A stretch of DNA of 7,552 nucleotides. Source: Desulfobacterales bacterium (GTDB taxonomy: Bacteria; Desulfobacterota; Desulfobacteria; Desulfobacterales; C00003106). The position numbers were made by a program, and so were the translations under genes. Location of the stretch: NCBI GenBank assembly GCA_030594505.1, contig JAUVFC010000085.1, positions 1 to 7,552 on the forward strand, in the 5' to 3' direction. Within the stretch, counting starts at the first letter, position 1; the number at the start of each line of letters is the position of its first letter. Positions 1-5,907 of this stretch are shown here, in pieces. The notes beneath the pieces were generated by a model. The model was not told the DNA's origin, made no database searches, and worked only from the letters and a program-made list of their open reading frames with translations.

Positions 1-172
1 ATGCGGCGTCAGGCTTCAAATTTTGCACGAAGTGAAGCGTCAGCGCTATCCTCAATCCGCCTGAGGCGGATCTCCGGTTAAAATTTTCACCTTCCTTGCC
101 TGACAAAAAAATGTCACGTTTTGCAAAGGTCTCGAAGAAACCGGATGGGTAATTTGATTTTTAGCTTCGGTA
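1..172. repeat. non-coding tail region with clustered short palindromes
   Basis: No gene is visible downstream of the kinase stop. ATCCGCC-TGA-GGCGGAT at 55-71 is a perfect 7-bp stem with a 3-nt loop. GCTTCA at 13-18 is inverted at 33-38 (TGAAGC). GCGTCAG repeats directly at 6-12 and 37-43. GTCAGGC at 8-14 is inverted as GCCTGAC at 98-104, enclosing the other elements. This pattern suggests a dispersed intergenic repeat that may continue past the left edge. No stem is followed by a T-run on the minus strand, so no confident terminator for the operon can be named. Confidence 0.5.
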
Positions 173-2440
173 TCAAGATATATTATCTAAAGCATTTCGT
201 ATCTTCTTGAGTATCTCTTTCAACTGATATGGCTTGCCGATAAAATCTTTGGCGCCTGATTCCAGGAGTTCTTTGACCGTTGTGTTGGCCGAATACCCGG
301 TGGCAATTATAACCTTTATGCCCGGGTCAATTTTGAGAAGTTCCTTCAGGCACTTATAGCCCCCAATTCCCGGCATGCCTATATCCAGTATTACCAGATC
401 GATTCGATCTTTCTCTGTTTTATATGCCTCAAGGGCCTTTTCTCCGTTTTCAGCCATGATGGACGTGTAACCATATTCCTCCAACATGTCTTGTCCGAAG
501 TTGAGCAAGGTCTTGTCGTCATCGACCAGCAGGATGGTTTCGTTTCCACCGACAATTTTTTCTTCTTCGCTCTCTGCTCCCTGCTTTAGGTTTTTTGTTT
601 GCAGCGCCGGGAAATAGATCTTAAAGGCGGCGCCCCGATCCGGTTCGCTATAACATGTGATATGGCCGTCATGACTTTTTATAATACCATAGACCATGGA
701 CAGCCCCAATCCGGTACCCTTGCCTATTCCCTTGGTGGTGTAAAAGGGTTCAAAAATATGTTCTACAGTCTCCCGATCCATACCGCCGCCGGTATCCGAA
801 ACGGTCAAGAGGACATAGTCTCCCGGCTCGATTTCAAAGGCTTTACAAGATTGTCTGTCCAGCGTAACATTTTCTGTTTGAAAGATCAGTTTGCCTCCAT
901 CAGGCATTGCATCTTTGGCGTTGACCCCCAGATTCATCATTATTTGTTCAAGCTGTGCCGGGTCTGCACTAATTATTCTCAGGTCACCGGCAAGATGTAT
1001 TTCTATACTGATCATCTTGGGAATAGTCCTCTCAAGGAGTGTAGAGAACTGTGATACTTCATGGTTAAGATCGACCGGCCTCGGGTTGCTTTCTACTTTC
1101 CGGCTGAATGTCAGAAGCTGTGTGGTAAGTTCAGAGGCGCTTTGGGCTGAGCGTTCAATTGCTTTCAACTTATTGTAGTCGGGGTCGTTTGTTTCTCTTC
1201 TCAACAGAAGGAGTTGGGCATAGCCGGAGACAGACTGAAGAATGTTGTTAAGATCATGGGCGATCCCGCCGGCAAGTGTTCCAACGGCTTCCATCTTCTG
1301 GGCCTGAAGGAGCTGAGCTTCGAGGCGCTTTCGTTCGGTGATGTCGCGGATGATGCTCTGGTACCCCAGAATACTTCCGTCATCGGCCCTCCGAACAGTC
1401 GAAGTGGCCAAACAGTCCATCTCTATTCCGTCCTTTTTGCGGAACTTCAGCGCATAGTCTCTGACAGATCCCTTTTCCTCTATCTCTTGCTGAAATCGGT
1501 ACCTGTCATTAGGATTCACATATATCTCCCAAGCATCCATCTCTATCATTTCTTTTCTGGTATAACCAAAGAGATCAAGGGCGGATTGGTTGACGTCAGT
1601 GAATCTGCCCTCCCGGGTGGTCATAGTTATCGCATCCCTGGAGTCTTCAAAAAGGGTGCGGTATTTCTGCTCACTTTTCCGCAGTGCCTCCTCGACCCGC
1701 TTGCGTTCAGCTATCTCCTGTTTCAGAAGCGCGTTGGCCTCTGTAAGCTCTGCTGTTCGTTCCTCAACCCGAATTTCCAACTCGTCGCGAGATCTTTGCA
1801 GCGCTTCTTCCGCCTGTTTGCGTTCACTGATTTCTTTGGACACACTCTCAATCATCTGGTTTGTCAGTTTCTTCAGAGATTCCAATAGTTCTACTTGCGA
1901 GGTCCCGGATACCCGGGCAGTCAGGTCACCTGTTGAGACCCTGTGCAATACATCAAAGTGCTCGGCAAGACCTATGGCAAACTCATGAGACAGATCAACG
2001 ATTTCTCCAAGGTTTTCCGCGGTCAGGTTGACCAGATGCTTTAATTTAGTAATCAACTCGTGTTTCGAGGTTTCGGATATCCTTACTTCAGGGTCTCCCG
2101 AAGAAATATCTTTTAACGCTTCAAAGACCTCGGATAAGCCCAGGGTCAAGTCCATGCCGAGTTCTTCCAGCTCCCTGTCTCGCTCCTCAACCAGCCCCCT
2201 GAATTCTCCGAATTGTTCATTTGTCAGCGTTAACGTTGCTTTCAGAGAATCGACATCCATGTTTGCATCAAATGGTTCGCATCCAAGGCACATCTCCAAT
2301 TTTTCCAAAAACTTTCCCTGGATCTCGTTTCTACAATGGGTCCCCGGGATGAGCCAACACCTCAGCTCCTTTGACTTGTAAACCGGGCATTCCTTCTCGT
2401 TACATTCAAAAAACTCCCAGCATTTAATCTTTTTTTTCAT
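173..2440 (-). CDS. soluble hybrid histidine kinase: Cys/Trp N-terminus, two HAMP-like repeats, PAS, HisKA, HATPase, receiver
   Basis: This 755-aa signalling protein has no membrane segment or signal peptide. Residues 7-54 form a cysteine-rich segment with two CW pairs (C7-W8, C28-W29) plus C13, C18, C36, C51 and C54, resembling the 'two-CW' domain of deltaproteobacterial proteins and likely to bind metal or sense redox state. Two HAMP-like repeats follow (about 100-155 and 156-207), then a coiled coil (about 200-257), a PAS domain (about 256-372), the HisKA box GGIAHDLNN with phospho-accepting H395, and an ATPase domain with N-box N503/N507, DTGGG at 549-553, FEPFY at 563-567 and GKGTGLGL at 573-580. 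The C-terminal receiver (about 635-752) has D640/D641, phospho-acceptor D686, T714 and K736. All catalytic motifs look intact. It starts 18 bp after tusA, and an AAAAGGAA site overlaps the tusA stop. No DNA-binding output domain is present, so a separate partner would be needed. Its signal is unknown. Confidence 0.92.
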   Translation of the reverse strand: MKKKIKCWEFFECNEKECPVYKSKELRCWLIPGTHCRNEIQGKFLEKLEMCLGCEPFDANMDVDSLKATLTLTNEQFGEFRGLVEERDRELEELGMDLTLGLSEVFEALKDISSGDPEVRISETSKHELITKLKHLVNLTAENLGEIVDLSHEFAIGLAEHFDVLHRVSTGDLTARVSGTSQVELLESLKKLTNQMIESVSKEISERKQAEEALQRSRDELEIRVEERTAELTEANALLKQEIAERKRVEEALRKSEQKYRTLFEDSRDAITMTTREGRFTDVNQSALDLFGYTRKEMIEMDAWEIYVNPNDRYRFQQEIEEKGSVRDYALKFRKKDGIEMDCLATSTVRRADDGSILGYQSIIRDITERKRLEAQLLQAQKMEAVGTLAGGIAHDLNNILQSVSGYAQLLLLRRETNDPDYNKLKAIERSAQSASELTTQLLTFSRKVESNPRPVDLNHEVSQFSTLLERTIPKMISIEIHLAGDLRIISADPAQLEQIMMNLGVNAKDAMPDGGKLIFQTENVTLDRQSCKAFEIEPGDYVLLTVSDTGGGMDRETVEHIFEPFYTTKGIGKGTGLGLSMVYGIIKSHDGHITCYSEPDRGAAFKIYFPALQTKNLKQGAESEEEKIVGGNETILLVDDDKTLLNFGQDMLEEYGYTSIMAENGEKALEAYKTEKDRIDLVILDIGMPGIGGYKCLKELLKIDPGIKVIIATGYSANTTVKELLESGAKDFIGKPYQLKEILKKIRNALDNIS

Positions 2441-2458
2441 CCTTTTAGAATATTCCTT

Positions 2459-2683
2459 TTAAAACTGTATCTGGATCCTCTTCTTATTTTCCCCTTCATC
2501 CTTTATGGAAAGGAAGACCTTCCCGAGCCGCTCGCACCAGGTGCGTATATCTTTTTCAAAGGTCGGGCAGTCTCCCACTATCTCCAAAATATCACCGGCC
2601 TTCATTTCCGGGGCTTTTACGGCTATCTTAAGAACCGGCTGGGGGCACTTCAGACCAAGGGTATCCAAGACTTCTACCGCCAT
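2459..2683 (-). CDS. tusA: TusA-family sulfur carrier protein
   Basis: This 74-aa cytoplasmic protein has the SirA/TusA fold signature: an LDTLGLKCPQPVLK start with the persulfide-carrying cysteine in the CPxP motif (C13), followed by the MKAGDILEIVGDCP strand-turn. TusA proteins pass sulfane sulfur between partners such as desulfurases, rhodaneses, DsrE-type proteins and Hdr-like complexes. This copy also has C39 (in GDCPTF) and C50 (in TWCERL), beyond the single cysteine that TusA chemistry needs, which suggests the subfamily found in sulfur-metabolising anaerobes rather than the tRNA-thiolation TusA of enterobacteria. It sits 28 bp after mvhA and 18 bp before the kinase, so it is probably cotranscribed with both. 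The fold call is strong. The sulfur donor and acceptor are unknown, and the link to the hydrogenase is inferred only from position. Confidence 0.88.
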   Translation of the reverse strand: MAVEVLDTLGLKCPQPVLKIAVKAPEMKAGDILEIVGDCPTFEKDIRTWCERLGKVFLSIKDEGENKKRIQIQF

Positions 2684-2690
2684 GATTATT

Positions 2691-2696
2691 CCTCCT
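2691..2696 (-). promoter_or_regulatory. strong Shine-Dalgarno of the tusA-like gene
   Basis: The minus strand reads AGGAGG here, seven bases before the ATG at 2683. This is the best ribosome binding site in the window; the hydrogenase genes upstream have weak ones. It fixes the start of the small gene and suggests the protein is translated well, possibly in excess of the hydrogenase subunits. Confidence 0.8.
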
Positions 2697-2711
2697 TACT
2701 TGATCCTGCAA

Positions 2712-4166
2712 TTAAATCACCTTTATCAACTTCTTTTCCTTATCATATATATGAACAGTCCTGGGCGTTTTGCCCGGGAGACAATGGGCAGCACAGGCAA
2801 GACATGGATCATAGGCACGGAATGCCATCTCTATCATATTGAGTATGCCGTCTGAAACATGCCCCCCTTTTATAAAGGCGCACGCAGCCTTTTCTATTGA
2901 CATGCAAATAGCCGCGGCGCTATTTTGTGTAGCAACCAACAGGTTCAACTTTTCTACTATTCCCTTGTCGTCGGTTTCATAATGATGAAAGAGCGTCCCC
3001 CTCGGAGCTTCGCAGACACCTATGCCTTCTTTAGGGGTCTGATCGGGAATATTCCTTACCCCCGGACTTGTGATTTCATCATCTCCGGCAAGTTCGTCCA
3101 TTCTTTCCGCCGCATATAAGACCTCAATAAGCCTGGCCCAATGGTAGGCCAATGTGTTGTGAACAGGCTTGCCTCCTAACGCGTCTAACATCTTCTCATA
3201 CTCGGTCTGGGCTAAAGGCGTAGCCATTCCGTCAGAGACATTTAGTCGGGCAAGAGGGCCGACTCTGTAGATTCCGCTATCCTGTCCATCAATGAATCCG
3301 TTCCAGCCGATATTTTTCAAATAGGGTATCTTTAAATAGCTCCACGGCTCAACACGTTCCTCCAAATGTTTCAAATAGTCCTTTGCCGCGAATTTAACGA
3401 ACTCTTTGCCGCGCGGATCAACAACCCTGATTATTCCGTCATAAAAATTTACCTTGCCCTGATCATCGACCATGCCCATATAGTAAGTTCTATGATAGAA
3501 GACGTCATTGGTCAGCAAGTCAGCGTATACTTTATTCTTGAGGAGCAGATCATCAAATATCTTTAATGTAAGCTTTGCAAATTCTACCGCGTCTTTTGTC
3601 ACGGCCTGTATTTCAGCTTTGTCTTCTTCGGTCAGGGCCTTTGAAATTCCGCCGGGAAGTCCGCAAACAGGATAAAGAGCGCTTCCGCTAATCGTGGCAT
3701 TCACTCCCCGCGCCCTCTTTCGCATATCAATGACCTTTTTCCCGATCTCATCCCCCACTTTATCTATTACGCCAAGAATATTTCTTTTAGCGCTCGGAGC
3801 GTCCGGACCAACTATGAAATCCGGGCCGCCCATAAAATAAAAATGCAAAAGATGGTCCTCGAACATAAATGCATTATACATAAGTTCTCTGATTTTTTTT
3901 GCCGCGGAAGGGGGTTCAACACCGAAGAGATCATCCAGCGCCTTGCTTGATGCGGTATGGTGGGCTGTGGGACACACCCCGCAAATCTTTTGTGTAAGTG
4001 CGGGCATCTCTTCCGCTGCTCTTCCCTCGCAAAACTTCTCAAATCCCCTAAAATCGGATACTTGAAAATAGGCACGTTCTACATCACCATTGTCGTCAAG
4101 AAAGATATCAATCTTTCCGTGGCCTTCTAGTCTTGTTATCGGATCGATTGTGATTCGTCTGCTCAT
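2712..4166 (-). CDS. mvhA: MvhA, large (NiFe catalytic) subunit of group 3c hydrogenase
   Basis: Catalytic subunit that activates H2 at a Ni-Fe(CN)2CO centre. The chosen start is the ATG at 4166, giving MSRRITIDPITRLEGHGKI, the family's usual beginning. A GTG at 4175 would add MDQ, and neither has a strong ribosome binding site. Numbering from the GTG, the L1 motif is KICGVCPTAHH (C65, C68, with H72) and the L2 motif is DPCLACAAH (C458, C461, H464). These four cysteines are the expected metal ligands. A 23-residue tail follows H464, fitting the peptide normally removed by a hydrogenase maturation endopeptidase; no such protease or Hyp gene is in the window. The total of 484-487 aa is normal for MvhA. 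It follows mvhG after a spacer carrying an inverted repeat, and tusA begins 28 bp downstream. Assignment to group 3c comes from motif recall plus the mvhD, mvhG and hdrA context. Confidence 0.95.
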   Translation of the reverse strand: MSRRITIDPITRLEGHGKIDIFLDDNGDVERAYFQVSDFRGFEKFCEGRAAEEMPALTQKICGVCPTAHHTASSKALDDLFGVEPPSAAKKIRELMYNAFMFEDHLLHFYFMGGPDFIVGPDAPSAKRNILGVIDKVGDEIGKKVIDMRKRARGVNATISGSALYPVCGLPGGISKALTEEDKAEIQAVTKDAVEFAKLTLKIFDDLLLKNKVYADLLTNDVFYHRTYYMGMVDDQGKVNFYDGIIRVVDPRGKEFVKFAAKDYLKHLEERVEPWSYLKIPYLKNIGWNGFIDGQDSGIYRVGPLARLNVSDGMATPLAQTEYEKMLDALGGKPVHNTLAYHWARLIEVLYAAERMDELAGDDEITSPGVRNIPDQTPKEGIGVCEAPRGTLFHHYETDDKGIVEKLNLLVATQNSAAAICMSIEKAACAFIKGGHVSDGILNMIEMAFRAYDPCLACAAHCLPGKTPRTVHIYDKEKKLIKVI

Positions 4167-4250
4167 CTGGTCCACGTCTCGGAAGTTCTATAGCTTATCG
4201 AAATCATAAGCCTGTTAATAGCCGCTGTTTTCTGCCAACCGTGAAGCAAG

Positions 4251-4306
4251 CAGTAGGCAGTAAGGAGTAAGCACTATGCAAACTTTCCACTCCCTACTCC
4301 CTACTG
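4251..4306. repeat. imperfect inverted repeat in the mvhG-mvhA spacer
   Basis: CAGTAGGCAGTAAGGAGT at 4251-4268 matches the reverse complement of 4289-4306 at 16 of 18 positions, leaving a 20-nt loop. Each arm is a run of degenerate AGTAGG/AGTAAGG units, a low-complexity style shared with the hdrA-mvhD element although the unit sequence differs. The right arm contains the mvhG stop codon (4303-4301) and its last sense codon. There is no T-run on the transcript side, so a simple rho-independent terminator is unlikely. A stabilising or processing hairpin, or a small dispersed repeat, is plausible. Confidence 0.65.
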
Positions 4307-5260
4307 TCTCCCCCTCAACATCGATGAAGCCAGGCTGTACCTGTAAAACAACCCCGCAGGATCGGGAATTGAATCCGCGATTTTCTTCAACTCTTCTTCG
4401 TCCTTTGAATCGATTATCGATGTCAGGAAAGACAAAGATTTTGCCCCCTGGTCCCTTACATTATCGATAGGCCCAAAGCAGCCCCGGCAGGGCATATTCG
4501 CATTTATACACCTTGCACTGCAACCGCCCCTTGTGGCAGGGCCGAGACATATGATACCCTGGTCCAAAAAACACCTTGCGGGGTCCCATTCTGTTTCGTG
4601 GAGTCTTTTAAACGCTTTTATTTTTAATTTGTCGGGCCTGCCGTCTCTTCGAGGGCATGTATCGCAAAGCGCCTTCTTTTCCGCCAATATGCTTCCTCTT
4701 GGAGGGAGTCCGTCCTCCAGGACCATCATTATTGCTTCTTTTATTAGCTCCGGTGTCGGGGGACAACCCGGGATATAATAATCTATATCGACTATTTGGT
4801 CCAAGGACTTTACGGTATCATGGAAAAACGGCAGCCTTACTTCCCTCCCGGATTCTATAGTTTTAACTTTGGGCAATATCCCCTGAGGATTTCTTACTGT
4901 TGGAACTTCTTTATACGCCCTGTTTAACACATCTTCAGCTTTATAAAAATTGGCCAGCCCTGCAACACCTCCAAGATGGGCACAGCTCCCGTGGGCTATC
5001 AGCAACTTAGATTTTCTCCTTAATATCTTGGCCATCTGTTCCTGTTCATCCATCCTGATGGCTCCGTTTATCAGGGTTGCCGTAATTTCGCCGTCATTCA
5101 TCGCAGCGACGTCCTTGTATTTAGAATCAATCGCTATCGGCCAAAATACGATATCCGCAATCGCGGCAATTGTTAAGAGGTCCTCTGCCAAATCAATGAC
5201 CGATTCCTCACACCCGCCGCAACTTGAACACCAATACAGCGCAATCTTAGGTTTTGCCAT
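4301..5260 (-). CDS. mvhG: MvhG, small (electron-transfer) subunit of group 3c [NiFe] hydrogenase
   Basis: This 319-aa small subunit carries electrons from the NiFe site of MvhA through three Fe-S clusters to MvhD. Proximal-cluster ligands are visible in WCSSCGGCEES (C14, C17), GSCAHLGG (C93) and PGCPPTPE (C166). The C-terminal ferredoxin-like part holds C199 and C202 (CDTC), C230, C238, C247, C251, C258 and C261, which fits medial and distal clusters. There is no twin-arginine signal and no C-terminal membrane helix, so it is a cytoplasmic enzyme, as expected for group 3. Its ATG lies inside the 3' end of mvhD, behind a modest GAGAG-type site. The last residues (DPAGLFYRYSL...) look like a normal family ending. 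The stop codon falls within one arm of an inverted repeat that fills part of the spacer before mvhA. Confidence 0.95.
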   Translation of the reverse strand: MAKPKIALYWCSSCGGCEESVIDLAEDLLTIAAIADIVFWPIAIDSKYKDVAAMNDGEITATLINGAIRMDEQEQMAKILRRKSKLLIAHGSCAHLGGVAGLANFYKAEDVLNRAYKEVPTVRNPQGILPKVKTIESGREVRLPFFHDTVKSLDQIVDIDYYIPGCPPTPELIKEAIMMVLEDGLPPRGSILAEKKALCDTCPRRDGRPDKLKIKAFKRLHETEWDPARCFLDQGIICLGPATRGGCSARCINANMPCRGCFGPIDNVRDQGAKSLSFLTSIIDSKDEEELKKIADSIPDPAGLFYRYSLASSMLRGRQ

Positions 5261-5675
5261 TTTCCACTCTCGCTTGATGCAATGGGCCTAATTTTTTAAT
5301 GCCATTTACCATCTCCCATACAATCCTGACAAACTTATCTCCCTCATTGGCCGACACCCAGTCAAGCCTCAATCTATCTTCTTCTATACCAAATTGCGCG
5401 AGCACCTTCTTTAGAACAGTGTATCTTCTGAGTGTCTGAAAATTACCATCTTGATAGTGACAGTCACCAAGAGGGCAGCCCAGGATCATGACCCCGTCAG
5501 CGCCCTCTTTGAATGCCTCAATTATAAATTGAGGATCAGTCCTGCCGCTGCACAAAACCCGTACGACTCTTAAGTTCGCGGGATACTCTTTCCGCGCCCT
5601 TCCGGCAGAATCCGCGCCCTCGTAAGAACACCAGTTACAGAGAAAACCGACTATCTTTGGTTCAAAGCCGTTCAT
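5247..5675 (-). CDS. mvhD: MvhD, [2Fe-2S] delta subunit of F420-non-reducing hydrogenase
   Basis: This 142-aa cytoplasmic protein of the MvhD/FlpD family carries electrons from the hydrogenase small subunit to HdrA in Mvh-Hdr complexes. The family motifs are clear: FLCNWCSYEGAD (C13, C16), RVLCSGR (C42) and GCPLGDCHY (C67, C72), giving five cysteines for a [2Fe-2S] centre. The length is typical of a stand-alone MvhD, so it is not fused to HdrA as in some genomes. The ATG at 5675 opens directly into the conserved N-terminus. The upstream purine stretch (AAAGAAAGA) is only a weak ribosome binding site and lies just outside the end of the inverted-repeat element. The 3' end overlaps mvhG by 14 bp, which suggests translational coupling. 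The identification is secure; the physical partner is inferred from gene order. Confidence 0.94.
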   Translation of the reverse strand: MNGFEPKIVGFLCNWCSYEGADSAGRARKEYPANLRVVRVLCSGRTDPQFIIEAFKEGADGVMILGCPLGDCHYQDGNFQTLRRYTVLKKVLAQFGIEEDRLRLDWVSANEGDKFVRIVWEMVNGIKKLGPLHQARVENGKT

Positions 5676-5693
5676 CGTTATCTTTCTTTTTCT

Positions 5694-5892
5694 GTAACTA
5701 CTCAGGTTTGTCAGGGTTCAGGGGTTCAGGGTTTACGGTTGCTCGCCTTGCTCTCTTCACATTTATAAGGCAGCATAGAGTTTCCTTAAAACTCCGTTGC
5801 AAGAACCGGATGAGTTCCGCATTCGTATAACCTCTCTTTCATTAGTTTAACCCTGAACCGTGAACCCCTGAACTTTGAACCTGAGCAGTTAC
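5694..5892. repeat. ~199-bp MITE-like element with imperfect terminal inverted repeats
   Basis: The outer ends match as inverted repeats: GTAACTACTCAGGTT at 5694-5708 pairs with the reverse complement of 5878-5892 at 14 of 15 positions. Further in, GTTCAGGGGTTCA at 5716-5728 is a perfect 13-nt inverted match to 5861-5873, and weaker similarity (9 of 13) continues to about 5740 and 5849. The arms are built from degenerate GGTTCAGG-type units. The roughly 105-nt centre has two small hairpins, one being GAGTT/AACTC around 5777-5793. No transposase is encoded. The element fills the gap between hdrA (stop 15 bp away) and mvhD (start 18 bp away). It could be a non-autonomous mobile element, a REP-like palindrome, or a structured spacer acting on the transcript. 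Its mobility is inferred, not shown. Confidence 0.7.
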
Positions 5893-5907
5893 CTTTTTAC
5901 GAAACCA

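Noticed and set aside
101..120. Rho-independent terminator suggested by the A/T run near 105-111
   Set aside because: On the minus strand the T-run comes before, not after, the nearest strong stem (55-71), and the flanking TGACA/TGTCA stem has the T-run as its loop.
599..2381. Several plus-strand open frames opposite the kinase (for example 599-1054, 1214-1888, 1590-1988)
   Set aside because: They lie antisense to a complete, motif-rich kinase gene, their translations show no recognisable domain, and they mirror the kinase's codon pattern.
4167..4250. Possible promoter for mvhA (TTGGCA at about 4233-4238 and TATGAT-like box at about 4203-4208)
   Set aside because: The -35 and -10 candidates are not at workable spacing for a sigma-70 promoter; only isolated A/T-rich boxes remain.
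2505..5291. Plus-strand open frames opposite tusA, mvhA and mvhG, and the minus-strand 87-residue frame at 3812-4075
   Set aside because: All overlap well-supported hydrogenase or tusA coding sequence in the wrong frame and resemble no family.
5786..5842. 18-codon minus-strand open frame in the centre of the inverted-repeat element
   Set aside because: Too short, with no clear ribosome binding site and no recognisable motif; chance is the simpler explanation.
5694..5892. CRISPR array suggested by repeated GGTTCAGGGG-type units
   Set aside because: Units are too short and degenerate, there are no regular spacers, and the two clusters are in inverted orientation.
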